Assembly (NCBI GenBank): GCA_016715115.1
Contig: JADKBM010000004.1
Location: 434,001 to 498,000, forward strand
Length of the DNA: 64,000 nucleotides
Direction: 5' to 3'
DNA from: Acidobacteriota bacterium
GTDB lineage: Bacteria > Acidobacteriota > Blastocatellia > Pyrinomonadales > Pyrinomonadaceae
The first letter of the stretch is position 1; each line of letters starts with the position of its first letter. Below are positions 51,711-59,837 of this stretch, piece by piece. The notes beneath the pieces were generated by a model that saw only the letters and a list, made by a program, of their open reading frames with translations, did not search any database and was not told the DNA's origin. The position numbers and the translations under genes are program-made.

Positions 51711-53558
51711 TTATTTCGAAAGCACATAATTCGGCACTAAATTCATCCCGCAAACCGGGCAAACTCCCGGTTCGGCTAAAGGCCTTTTCCTTGTTTCGAG
51801 ATCGCATTCCAAGCCGCATTCTTCGCAAGCATAGCCGTTGACTTTCAACTTGCTGCGGTCAACGCTCGTAATTCGTGATTGTTGATTGGCGACTTGCCAG
51901 GTGTTGGCAAAGATCAGTTGCACAACTCGCGCAAAGTGCTCGTAGTCAATGGTTTCGGGAGTGTCTCCAACCGTGTGATAATACTCGGTGCGACCAGTCG
52001 AATAGTAAATATAAGGGATCAATTGTCCCCGAAAATGTCTGTCGTCGGAGGCGAAACCGAAACTTGCGCCATCAGTTAAATTCAGCGTACTCCCCATTAC
52101 AGTCTTGATTCTTCCGTTTATTTCAATCAATTCTTCGGAGAGATTTCTTGCGCCGGTGATGTAAACGTAGTCCCGGCTCCCGGTTGGATTCTTCAAATCC
52201 GTTCCGCCGACTCCGTCCATATTGACGTTGGCAACCGTTTTTTCCAAAGGAATCCGCGGATCAACATTTGTATAGTAAAACGAGCCCAAAAGGCCGGTTT
52301 CTTCGGCGGTGAAATTGGCGAAGAGAATCGAACGGCGCGGGGCAAATCCGTCGCGTTTTGCCTGCATAAATGCTGCGGCAAGCGCAAGCGTGGCAACCGT
52401 TCCGGTTCCGTCATCCGCCGCTCCGTTGAAAATCTGGTCGCCTTTGAGCTGAGGATCGATGCCGAGATGGTCGTAATGAGCTGAAATTACAATGACTTCG
52501 TCCTTTAGTTTTGGATCCGAGCCTTCGATAAATGCCAAGACGTTTTCCGTATCCAGTTTCGGACTTTGAACTGCTTTCGAGATAACGGCAACATCTTTGA
52601 CCTCAAAGACCTTGGGCAGTAAGCTTTGGTCGATTTGTTGTTTGACGTTCTCAATTCTCTGCCCCGAAGAAGCCAGGATCTGATTGGCAAATTTGGCTGA
52701 AATATTGAATGTTGGCGGAATTTGCTCAGGCTGGAAATACGACAAAGGGCCGCGAAGCTGAAAGCTCAGAGCCGCTGTTGCGGCTGCTTCGGCAAATGCG
52801 GATTTGTTCCGCGGACTCAAATCGCTGACGACCAGAATCCCCTTCGGACGACCCGCATTCCACCGAGCGACTCTTTTTTCGACAAATCCCGTGGTCCAAC
52901 GGGAAATTTTATTACCGTCAGTTGGCAAAAGGCTTGTCTCAGCATCAGACAAGGGCTCGTCTGCGAGCATTATGAGCCATTTGCCTTCTATCGAAATTCC
53001 TTTGGCAGAAAGGGCAGCAAACTCATTAAATTCAAGCGCATCATCCGCAATTCCGTAACCTACAAACACAACTCCGCCACTTGCGTCCGTCACGCCGCCG
53101 CCTTTATAGAACGATAGATCGTCGTGCTTTCCGTCTGAAAAAATACTCTCTGAAACCTTGTTTCCGTTGGCGACAATTTCCAAACGGGTTTCTTTTGGTC
53201 TGACTTGATAAAGCGAAAAGGATTGCAAATAATGCTTTGGCGACATCGGACTTGGTTGAGCATTTCCTTTTGGCGAAAGCCCCATCTGCCGATATTGTGA
53301 CGCCAGATATTCCGCCGCCATACGCTGTCCGCGCGTACCGGTTCCGCGACCTTCAAAAAAATCCGAAGCGAGGAATCCAAGATGTGACGCTAGAAATTCA
53401 GGCGAAATTGTCTTCTGATATTTCTTGACCAACGAGGGACGTTCAAAAGTCGTCGGTGTTCTTTCGGAATACACCTTTGCTTTTTGTGCAGTAATGGTCC
53501 CATTCATCATCAGACTGCAGATTGCCAATCCGAACAGAACACCTGTAATTAGTTTCAT
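51711..53558 (-). CDS. M28 family zinc aminopeptidase with C-terminal heavy-metal-binding-like tail
   Basis: The 615-residue protein has a signal peptide (LITGVLFGLAICSLMMNGTITAQ), a PA-type insert, and the M28 zinc residues: His/Asp in VISAHYDHLGIDP, the central Asp in GAADDGTGTVATLAL, Glu-Glu in FANFTAEETGLLGSF, and the last His in RTEYYHTVGDTPE. After the enzyme, the final 35 residues read YACEECGLECDLETRKRPLA followed by GVCPVCGMNLVP. This resembles the heavy-metal-binding domain found in copper/zinc efflux proteins, but the usual His is replaced. The fusion is unusual. Confidence 0.9.
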   Translation of the reverse strand: MKLITGVLFGLAICSLMMNGTITAQKAKVYSERTPTTFERPSLVKKYQKTISPEFLASHLGFLASDFFEGRGTGTRGQRMAAEYLASQYRQMGLSPKGNAQPSPMSPKHYLQSFSLYQVRPKETRLEIVANGNKVSESIFSDGKHDDLSFYKGGGVTDASGGVVFVGYGIADDALEFNEFAALSAKGISIEGKWLIMLADEPLSDAETSLLPTDGNKISRWTTGFVEKRVARWNAGRPKGILVVSDLSPRNKSAFAEAAATAALSFQLRGPLSYFQPEQIPPTFNISAKFANQILASSGQRIENVKQQIDQSLLPKVFEVKDVAVISKAVQSPKLDTENVLAFIEGSDPKLKDEVIVISAHYDHLGIDPQLKGDQIFNGAADDGTGTVATLALAAAFMQAKRDGFAPRRSILFANFTAEETGLLGSFYYTNVDPRIPLEKTVANVNMDGVGGTDLKNPTGSRDYVYITGARNLSEELIEINGRIKTVMGSTLNLTDGASFGFASDDRHFRGQLIPYIYYSTGRTEYYHTVGDTPETIDYEHFARVVQLIFANTWQVANQQSRITSVDRSKLKVNGYACEECGLECDLETRKRPLAEPGVCPVCGMNLVPNYVLSK

Positions 53559-53578
53559 ATCGTTTATCTCTAACCTCT

Positions 53579-54508
53579 TCAGCCAATTAAAAGGCGTTCC
53601 TTTCCACTCTTGATTTCATAAACGTAAAGCCCCCATTTGCCTTCAACTTCCTTGGTATACGCAAAGTGCTTTTCATCAGGCGAAATGAACGGATTGGTCA
53701 CGATTTTCCCGTCGGCAACTTTGCGGACTTTTGTTCCGTCCGCTTTCATCGCATAGACATTTAACAAACCGTCCCGCCTCGACATGAAGTAGATGGTTCT
53801 TCCGCTCCTGGACCATTGCGGCGTAGAATCTTCGACTTCGTTATTGGTCAGGTTTTTCAGGTTCGTACCGTTTTTATCCATGACGAAAATCTCGGTTGAA
53901 TTCTTCATCTGCCCCATTTCTTCTCTCGACAGGTCGCGATAGTATCTTTTGGTAACGATCGCTCGTTCAAAGAGAATCTTCGTTCCATCGGGCGACCATT
54001 TGGGGCTGGTGTAACCGTTCCGTTCATCGGTCAAACGGGTTCTATCGGTTCCATCGACACGAACCACGTAGATATCGTGGGCGATTCCCGGACGTTCCTT
54101 TCGAGATTGAAAGACCACCAGATCACCCTTAGGAGAGAAATCAGGTAGATAATCCAAAGAGCCGGAATCCGTCAATCTGCGTTGATTCGATCCGTCCGCG
54201 TTCATTACATACAACTGCAAGCGACCGTCACGTTCGGAATAGAAAACGATCATTTTCCCATCACGCGACCAGCGTGGCTGTCCATCCGCACTATTACCGT
54301 CGGTCAGCTTGCGGAGATTTGAGCCGTTGGAAGAAATTGTGTAAATGGCTGATTTGCCGTCTCTTGTTGACTCAAAAACAATCCGTTTGCCATCCGATGA
54401 CCAGTGCGGATTGTGATAAAAGATCGGACTCGGGTTTGTTTGCGCTGTTGCGTAATTTGTCAGACCGAGAAGAATGACGACGATAAATACTGCTTGTTTT
54501 CTTCTCAT
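53579..54508 (-). CDS. TolB-like beta-propeller (PD40) secreted protein
   Basis: From ATG 54508 the product has 309 residues with a signal peptide (AVFIVVILLGLTNYATAQ). Six PD40 blades are visible, e.g. PHWSSDGKRIVFESTRDGK, PRWSRDGKMIVFYSERDGR, PDFSPKGDLVVFQSRKE and PKWSPDGTKILFERAIV. The 21-base gap to the M28 gene suggests one operon, perhaps because the propeller docks the peptidase or its substrate. The upstream start 54577 adds residues without signal character. Confidence 0.85.
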   Translation of the reverse strand: MRRKQAVFIVVILLGLTNYATAQTNPSPIFYHNPHWSSDGKRIVFESTRDGKSAIYTISSNGSNLRKLTDGNSADGQPRWSRDGKMIVFYSERDGRLQLYVMNADGSNQRRLTDSGSLDYLPDFSPKGDLVVFQSRKERPGIAHDIYVVRVDGTDRTRLTDERNGYTSPKWSPDGTKILFERAIVTKRYYRDLSREEMGQMKNSTEIFVMDKNGTNLKNLTNNEVEDSTPQWSRSGRTIYFMSRRDGLLNVYAMKADGTKVRKVADGKIVTNPFISPDEKHFAYTKEVEGKWGLYVYEIKSGKERLLIG

Positions 54509-54938
54509 AATAAAATTTGCCGGATTCCCACTTTCTGCGCTTGAACGATCTTTCGCAAACCTCCATCGATTTTCCATACGGCGATTTTAGCCGGCCGGAG
54601 TTTTGCGGTATTGGAAAAAATTTACCTTAAAATAGGAACTTCCTTCTGCGCTGATTCAAATCAATCCACTTCGGTGACATTTATCCAACCATCTCGGTCG
54701 TCGCCAAACTTGAATCTCAGATTTGCGTTCAAGAGTGCTCGGGTGGACTCTGAGGGTTGAGACTTGGGAGAGTTCCGGCAATTCAATTTGTATTCAAAAG
54801 CGCTAACCGGTGCGTATCTGCCCGTTCAGGTTCGCACCGCTTCGCTCACCTTTTTATCCCCCCAAAAGTGATAAACGTATAAAACGGGTTTATATTATAG
54901 ATGGGGGAAACATAAATCTTTGTAATCAGGAGGTGTCT
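54509..54938. promoter_or_regulatory. Divergent upstream region
   Basis: This 430-base gap separates the minus-strand propeller gene from the plus-strand secreted protein at 54939. No gene is seen. A TATTAT -10 candidate is at 54893-54898, with a weak -35-like GTGATA at 54868-54873 and a 19-base spacer. AGGAGG at 54928-54933 is the ribosome site for the next gene. Confidence 0.4.
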
Positions 54939-55583
54939 ATGAAACCGGGGATTTGCGCATATTTTTTCAATTGTTGTCTGTTGATTTGCATCTTTGGAGT
55001 CTCAGCCACGTTCGCTCAAAATGATTTTCAAATTATTCCGGGAATAAGAGCCGGAGCTATAACTTCCCGCATCAGTGAAAGCCAATTAAAGAGAATATAT
55101 GGCAGTAAGAATGTCCGAAGCACAAGGGTCGGCTTGGGCGAAGGCGAGACGGTTTCGGGAACCGTAATTTTCCCAAACAATTCGAATAAGAAGATCGAAA
55201 TCGTTTGGAAAAACAAGAGATCCAAACGAAACCCCGAGTTTATTCAACTGACCGGTAAAAGCAGTATTTGGAAAACGACCGATGGAATAGGTTTGGGAAC
55301 ATCTTTGAAAATTCTCGAAAGAATCAACGGAAAGTCATTTACGTTAGCGGGTTTTGCCTGGGATTACGGCGGCACAGTTTATTCTTGGGATAAAGGAAAA
55401 CTAGCAAGAATTTTCGGAGATGAAAGTCAAAAAGTCACACTGCGTCTAGGTTCAGAATCGTTTAAGAAAATATCTGAAAAGGAATATGAATCGATCATGG
55501 GCGACAACGGATTTTCTTCGGATAACACGGTAATGCAAAAACTTAACCCGGTCGTTTATCAAATGATTTTCAGGTTTCCTTAA
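54939..55583 (+). CDS. Secreted protein of unknown function
   Basis: ATG 54939 follows AGGAGG by five bases, which decides this start over an upstream in-frame one at 54810. The 214-residue product has a signal peptide ending near FGVSATFAQN and a mature part with GIRAGAITSRISESQLKRIYG and SIWKTTDGIGLGTSLKILER, which suggests a small alpha/beta domain. No known family was recognised. It lies 62 bases from the next gene on the same strand. Confidence 0.72.
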   Translation: MKPGICAYFFNCCLLICIFGVSATFAQNDFQIIPGIRAGAITSRISESQLKRIYGSKNVRSTRVGLGEGETVSGTVIFPNNSNKKIEIVWKNKRSKRNPEFIQLTGKSSIWKTTDGIGLGTSLKILERINGKSFTLAGFAWDYGGTVYSWDKGKLARIFGDESQKVTLRLGSESFKKISEKEYESIMGDNGFSSDNTVMQKLNPVVYQMIFRFP

Positions 55584-55645
55584 TTTCGAGATCAAACAAT
55601 TTCTTCAATCTCGATTTTGAAAATAAATGAACGGAGGTCAAAGCA

Positions 55646-56779
55646 TTGAGAATACTACTAGGAACTTTAGCTATCTCGTTACTCCTTTTTATCTCTGGTT
55701 TTGCCCAAAATCAAAGAGGTTCATCGATCGTCATCCACGATAACACCACCCAAGCCAATGGCGGAGAAAATGCCACGTCGAATCTCAGAAGCGAGATCGA
55801 ATCTGCTCTGCAACGCGAAAAACCTTGCGTTGATACGATGGACGACCAGGATATTCGTGATGTCATACAGAGTGAGCGCGAGAAGAATATACTCGAAGGC
55901 GGCGATCCACAGCAGGTTTTGACCGATATTGGCAATCTGATGGGAGCAAGCTATGTTATGAGCGTTTCGGCAACGCCCGGAGTCGGCGGTTCAACATTCT
56001 ACAACGTTTTCGTGATGGATCCGCAAACCGGCAAAACTATGGCCCGTCAGACAGGCACTGATGCAAAACAGATTGCCGATAGCATCGTCCGTCAGATGGG
56101 TTCAAGTCTTGCCGACAACTGCAAACCGCACTGGGTTGGCGAGGTCAAATATGAATTCACTTGGAATGAATCGAAAGTGACAACCGATGAAGGTGCGGCC
56201 CATGCGAGCACGAGGAATACGAAACGAACCAAAACCGAAACTTACACGGCAAAAAATTCAATTATTGCATCACTTATGCCGCCAAAGCCCGGCGGCGACG
56301 TTTCGGCAAACAATGCAATGGCACGAGTCTGGATGCGGTCGAGTATGGTTTCCGAAAAGAAACACGAAACGAACGGCGAAGTCCGGTGCCGTTTGCCGGG
56401 GCGAAATCCTTTTTGGGGAGGTTACAGTCTGAATTATTCCGAAACCGTAACTCAATTGGGCGGCGGAGCCGATACTTTGCCGGTTTATGTTTCAATTGAC
56501 AATGACGGTTTTTACAAGATCACTGTACAAAGTCCGAGTGGAACGATGGTGACGAAAGTCGAGACGAACAGAGCGGAATCGAGTTGCGACGAAAAAAAAC
56601 CGCCGTTAAATGATGCCCAGAGTTCACCTGAACAGAAAATTCCCGCATCCAGTTTTACCGTCGAAGGAAAAACGGATGCCAAGAATCGGGATTCGCTGTC
56701 AGGTTCGAAAGATATGCCGGATGGAAAGACAAAGATCACCTGGAGTTTGCGTCTGGTGAAGCCGAAAGGCAAAAGTTAA
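55646..56779 (+). CDS. Secreted CsgG/TolB-N-like protein of unknown function
   Basis: TTG 55646 after CGGAGG (about eight bases) starts a 377-residue protein with signal peptide LRILLGTLAISLLLFISGFA. A segment VLTDIGNLMGASYVMSVSAT followed by VFVMDPQTGKTMARQTG resembles the small alpha/beta fold of CsgG and TolB N-terminal domains. The C-terminal part (VEGKTDAKNRDSLSGSKDM) is polar. It may be a periplasmic assembly or signalling factor. It is the last ordinary gene before the decayed region. Confidence 0.72.
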   Translation: MRILLGTLAISLLLFISGFAQNQRGSSIVIHDNTTQANGGENATSNLRSEIESALQREKPCVDTMDDQDIRDVIQSEREKNILEGGDPQQVLTDIGNLMGASYVMSVSATPGVGGSTFYNVFVMDPQTGKTMARQTGTDAKQIADSIVRQMGSSLADNCKPHWVGEVKYEFTWNESKVTTDEGAAHASTRNTKRTKTETYTAKNSIIASLMPPKPGGDVSANNAMARVWMRSSMVSEKKHETNGEVRCRLPGRNPFWGGYSLNYSETVTQLGGGADTLPVYVSIDNDGFYKITVQSPSGTMVTKVETNRAESSCDEKKPPLNDAQSSPEQKIPASSFTVEGKTDAKNRDSLSGSKDMPDGKTKITWSLRLVKPKGKS

Positions 56780-56841
56780 GCATCTACCAATTCGTTGCGC
56801 GAGCGTATCTGCGAATTTAACAATACGGGAGGTAAAGTATT

Positions 56842-57035
56842 TCAATAAAGCCGCGGTGATATGTAGTTTAATACGGCGTACCCGATAACTTTGTCGCCCC
56901 CAATGGCGACAAAGCATTCGCCTGAAGTTGCAACACGCCGAATAAACTCGCGGCGTTCATTTTCACGCTGTGCGATTAAGTCAATAGAGCAAATTGCGTC
57001 TTTGTCATTTCAACGGCCGGACGAATTGACGTTAT
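56842..57035 (-). pseudogene. GNAT acetyltransferase N-terminal remnant, frameshifted
   Basis: On the minus strand, IRPAVEM in one frame continues after a frameshift near 57000 as DAICSIDLIAQRENERREF and then GECFVAIGGDKVIGYAVLNY, ending at TGA 56842. This is the first half of a GNAT domain of RimI/toxin type. The acetyl-CoA motif A is missing. A perfect 10-bp stem CTTTGTCGCC/GGCGACAAAG at 56890-56913 lies inside this remnant; it is probably coding sequence that happens to pair. Confidence 0.7.
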
Positions 57036-57038
57036 ATT

Positions 57039-57539
57039 TCACACATACAATTCCAATGATGTTCTTTTGCACCTTCGGGCAGATTGCTGCGGAAAATTAA
57101 CTCGTGGCCGCAGTTGCTCAAGTTCGGCCTTCAACGGCCGCCAATACTCTCGGTCGGCTTCGCGATCGGCTCGTTCTTCTGCCCCGATTTCCAAGCCCAG
57201 ACGATCTTCATCCGGTTCCAACGCAGATCTCACGAGCGGACGAACTTCCGCGACCACTCTCGCGAGTTCGGGATGCTCGGTTGCAAGTTCGGTCAGGAGT
57301 TCAGGAGTCTGCAGTTCTTTCATCCAAAACTCAACTTGCTCTGTAGTCGAATGATCGCGGCCCGCGAAATAATCGGCCTCAAGCAGACGGCGATCATCGG
57401 CCAATCTTTGCACAAGCGTCTTTTTCGCCTTGATCAAATCGTGGTTTCCATCAGGATCGATGCGACGAGCCTGACGACGGATTCTTCGTTCGGGCCTCCA
57501 GCGGCGCCGCCGCGGACCTCGAAGGTTCGGAACCGTCAA
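57039..57539 (-). pseudogene. Possible gene remnant, no recognised family
   Basis: A 166-codon frame with a TTG start contains a charged stretch (IKAKKTLVQRLADDRRLLEA, then FWMKELQTPELLTELATEHP and LRPRVNFPQQ). The central part looks like real protein, but the first and last 20 residues are Arg-rich and change composition. It abuts the PIN fragment at 57560 upstream and the GNAT remnant downstream. I read it as a truncated gene; an intact small gene is possible. Confidence 0.45.
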
Positions 57540-57559
57540 AGATCGAATTTACAGAAAGA

Positions 57560-57697
57560 ACGTTAGCATTTGCACGACAGCTGAAGAGCTTGAAAAATCC
57601 ACCAAAAACTGCCGTTGAATTATTGCAAATACTTGAATCACAACATCTTGAAGAAACAATAGAAAAGTTGAGGAACCATAGAAATCGAGTTTGTTAA
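57560..57697 (+). pseudogene. Duplicated 3' end of the PIN toxin gene
   Basis: The plus strand encodes LAFARQLKSLKNPPKTAVELL and the residues after it up to stop TAA 57695, matching the last 45 codons of the intact PIN protein at 59064-59636 with few changes. Everything 5' of position about 57560 is unrelated. The sequence after the stop also matches the region after the intact gene (59637-59750). So a segment containing the gene end plus flanking repeat was duplicated. Confidence 0.85.
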
Positions 57698-57779
57698 GAC
57701 CCTGTAACCGATAATTTTTCGCCCCCTGTCCCTGAAAGGGACAATTGCAGTAGAGATGAACGATCGGCGGTACGGTTTT

Positions 57780-57906
57780 GTCCCCGAAGGGGACGCAGGA
57801 ATTGGTAGCTGAATTCATGTCTCGGCGGGAAATCTGGGATGAACCGACAACCGATTGAATTGTCGCTGTGGGCGTCAATCGAATTTCCTGCGTCCCTTTC
57901 AGGGAC
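57780..57906. mobile_element. MITE-like element, copy 1 (127 bp)
   Basis: The element starts GTCCCCGAAGGGGACGCAGG and ends with the inverse, CCTGCGTCCCTTTCAGGGAC, so the ends form terminal inverted repeats of about 24 bases. The interior has no open frame. A second copy of the same length at 58158-58284 differs at only a few positions. The 5' palindrome in this copy is a variant (GTCCCC). Confidence 0.8.
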
Positions 57907-58157
57907 GGAAATCATTTTTGCGATCCGGTCGTCGGGTTCCACCCGACGCTATTGCCTCGGTCCCTTTCAGGGACCTGCAGTGAGCATCGACTATTCGATT
58001 GAATTCCGGATTTGTCGAAAGACGTGGCAAAGAAATCATTTTCAATTCGCCGCTCCGATTTTCCCGAAAAACGAACGACTCATTATGCTGTCCCTGAAAG
58101 GGACAAATGCAATAGCGTCGGGAGAATCCCGACGAATGAACGGCGAGTTAGGTTTTC

Positions 58158-58284
58158 GTCCCTGAAAGGGACGCAGGAATTGGTAGCTGAATTCATGTCT
58201 CGGCGGGAAATCTGGGATGAACCTACAACCGATTGAATTGTCGCTGCGGGCGTCAATCGAATTTCCTGCGTCCCTTTCAGGGAC
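58158..58284. mobile_element. MITE-like element, copy 2 (127 bp)
   Basis: This copy starts GTCCCTGAAAGGGACGCAGG and ends CCTGCGTCCCTTTCAGGGAC, giving complete terminal inverted repeats. The interior contains TTGGTAGCTGAATTCATGTC and CCGATTGAATTGTCGCTGCG, as in copy 1. Equal length and near identity point to recent transposition or duplication. Confidence 0.82.
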
Positions 58285-58481
58285 GGAATTGTTTCTGCGA
58301 TTCGGTCGTCGGGCCCGACGCTATTACCTCGGTCCCTTTCAGGGACCATCAACAGCATTCATCCAACGATCGATCATAGGATCAGTTCCTCAATGGACTC
58401 AAGATCTTTCTCTCGGATTCTGCTGACAACTGTCCCTGAAAGGGACAAATGGAATAGCGTCGGGAGAATCCCGACGAATAA

Positions 58482-58600
58482 TCGCTGATCCTCGAAACCG
58501 AGTTTTTCGTAGAATGCTTTTGCCGATTCCTCTTTGGCGTGGACTAAAAACGCCCGCAGACCAGCGATTTCCGAAGCCCGAACCCCACCGAGCAGAGCGT
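58482..58600 (-). pseudogene. GNAT acetyltransferase C-terminal remnant
   Basis: Minus-strand translation gives LRAFLVHAKEESAKAFYEKL followed by GFED, the typical last helix and strand of GNAT toxins (FYxxxGF). Upstream is HALLGGVRASEIAG. The remnant ends at a GTCCCTGAAAGGGAC unit (58432-58476). It probably belonged to a TacT-type toxin that lost its body when the repeats invaded. It is not the continuation of the 56842-57035 remnant, because the order on the minus strand is reversed. Confidence 0.75.
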
Positions 58601-58601
58601 G

Positions 58602-58628
58602 TTTCGTTTGTTTCGTTTATTTCGTTTG
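58602..58628. promoter_or_regulatory. Three tandem 9-mers upstream of the toxin-antitoxin operon
   Basis: TTTCGTTTG, TTTCGTTTA and TTTCGTTTG follow each other without gaps at 58602-58610, 58611-58619 and 58620-58628. They lie 28-54 bases before the antitoxin start. They could be the operator for the excisionase-like protein. GAGGTGG at about 58645 is the ribosome site. Confidence 0.6.
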
Positions 58629-58655
58629 TGATAGTATCTGTCTTGAGGTGGTTTT

Positions 58656-59063
58656 ATGACTTTAACTAACAGTGAAATTGCGTTGGCTCAAAATGGACAA
58701 AAGATATTATCGGGAAAAAAGAGAGCAACATTGGTCGTTGATGATCAAAACGTCGAACTTTCTTTGGCGGTTACGAAGATTTTGGCGAAAACTTTGTCGT
58801 ACATTGCCAAAGGAAAAACTGTTGCCGTTACACCCGAACCCACCGAATTTTCTTCACAACAAGCCGCAGATTTCTTGAAAGTATCGCGTCCGTTTTTAGT
58901 TAAATTACTGGAAACGGGCGAAATACCTTTTCGCAAAGTCGGCAAACATCGTCGTGTCAGATTTGAAGATCTAATTTCGTATAAACAAAAGATTGACGAT
59001 AAACGCCTGAAAGTATTGGCCAAACTTGCCGAGCAAGCCCAAGAACTCGATTTAGGATATTAG
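58656..59063 (+). CDS. Excisionase-type HTH antitoxin
   Basis: The 135-residue protein has an N-terminal dimerisation-like part and the MerR/excisionase HTH TEFSSQQAADFLKVSRPFLV with FRKVGKHRRVRFEDLISYKQ at about residues 68-110. This is the 'helix-turn-helix domain, excisionase family' type that is coupled to PIN toxins. The C-terminal helix (DDKRLKVLAKLAEQAQELDL) would bind and block the PIN protein. The stop TAG touches the next start, TTG 59064. Confidence 0.85.
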   Translation: MTLTNSEIALAQNGQKILSGKKRATLVVDDQNVELSLAVTKILAKTLSYIAKGKTVAVTPEPTEFSSQQAADFLKVSRPFLVKLLETGEIPFRKVGKHRRVRFEDLISYKQKIDDKRLKVLAKLAEQAQELDLGY

Positions 59064-59636
59064 TTGAAGTCGGCGATTGTAATTCTTGATGCGTGCGTTT
59101 TGTTTCCCGCTCCGCTTCGGGATTTTTTGATGCACCTCGCGTTGTTGGATGTTTTTCAAGCCCGTTGGACAAACGAAATTCACGCTGAGTGGATCCGGAA
59201 TGTCTTGGAAATGCGTCCAGATTTGAATGAAAAACAACTCAATCGCACGAGAGATCTAATGAATACTCACATCCGAGATTGTTTGGTGGAAAACTATCAG
59301 CATTTGATTAATAGAATTACGTTGCCCGACGAAAATGACCGCCACGTTTTAGCCGCCGCAATCAAATCCAACGCGGAAATTATTCTCACCTTTAACCTAC
59401 GCGATTTCCCAAACGACATTTTGCAAACTCACAATCTCAAAGCGATCAAGCCCGATAGATTACTCTCGGAACTATTCGATGCCAACGCCGAAAAATTCAA
59501 TTTAGCATTTGCACGACAACTGAAGAGCTTGAAAAATCCACCAAAAACTGCCGTTGAATTACTGCAAATACTTGAATCACAACCTCTTGAAGAAACAATA
59601 GAGAAGTTGAGGAACCATAGAAATCAAGTTTGTTAA
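59064..59636 (+). CDS. PIN-domain RNase toxin
   Basis: The 190-residue protein starts KSAIVILDACVLFPAPLRDF (first PIN Asp). It has Glu in WTNEIHAEWIRN, Asp in LPDENDRHVLAAAI and IILTFNLRDFPND, the conserved end. TTG 59064 directly follows the antitoxin stop, so translation is coupled. The last 45 residues are duplicated at 57560-57697. It would cleave an RNA target when free of the antitoxin. The long C-terminal helical tail is not part of the standard PIN fold. Confidence 0.87.
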   Translation: MKSAIVILDACVLFPAPLRDFLMHLALLDVFQARWTNEIHAEWIRNVLEMRPDLNEKQLNRTRDLMNTHIRDCLVENYQHLINRITLPDENDRHVLAAAIKSNAEIILTFNLRDFPNDILQTHNLKAIKPDRLLSELFDANAEKFNLAFARQLKSLKNPPKTAVELLQILESQPLEETIEKLRNHRNQVC

Positions 59637-59837
59637 GACCGCGTAATCGATAACTTTTTCGCCCCCTGTTCCTGAAAGACACAAATGCATGAAAGGGACA
59701 AATGCAATAGAGATGAACGATCGGCGGTACGGTTCTGTCCCCGAAGGGGACGCAGGCAATAGCGTCGGGAGAATCCCGACGGACAGACGATGTTTTTGAG
59801 GATTTCGGTCCCCTCTGAAAGGACCAAAGACATCGGT
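59637..59837. repeat. Palindrome units after the PIN gene
   Basis: The 200-base stretch after the toxin gene repeats the order seen after the PIN fragment at 57698-57790: a GATAACTTTTTCGCCCCCTG segment, degraded GTCCCTGAAAGGGAC units, GATGAACGATCGGCGGTACG, then GGGGACGCAGG. A CGTCGGG-AGAAT-CCCGACG hairpin is at 59763-59781. It extends the repeat family to the edge of the CBASS operon. Confidence 0.75.

Larger units (their letters stand above)
57710..58481. repeat. Cluster of GTCCCTGAAAGGGAC palindrome units
   Basis: The 15-bp imperfect palindrome GTCCCTGAAAGGGAC or its reverse occurs near 57729, 57892, 57960, 58090, 58158, 58270, 58333 and 58432. Several copies are joined through CAATAG to a second hairpin, CGTCGGG-n-CCCGACG, whose loops vary (AGAAT, TTCCA, none). 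More copies lie at 59660-59785. There is no regular spacing and no spacer acquisition pattern. Two MITE-like elements are embedded. Confidence 0.8.

Noticed and set aside
56890..56913. Terminator hairpin at CTTTGTCGCC/GGCGACAAAG
   Set aside because: It lies inside the GNAT remnant and no T-run follows in either direction.
57780..58284. Group II intron or small RNA gene in the MITE pair
   Set aside because: No reverse transcriptase or domain V; the ends are simple terminal inverted repeats of equal length.
57710..58481. CRISPR array made of GTCCCTGAAAGGGAC repeats
   Set aside because: The repeats are only 15 bp, spacing is irregular, both orientations are mixed, and no cas gene is present.
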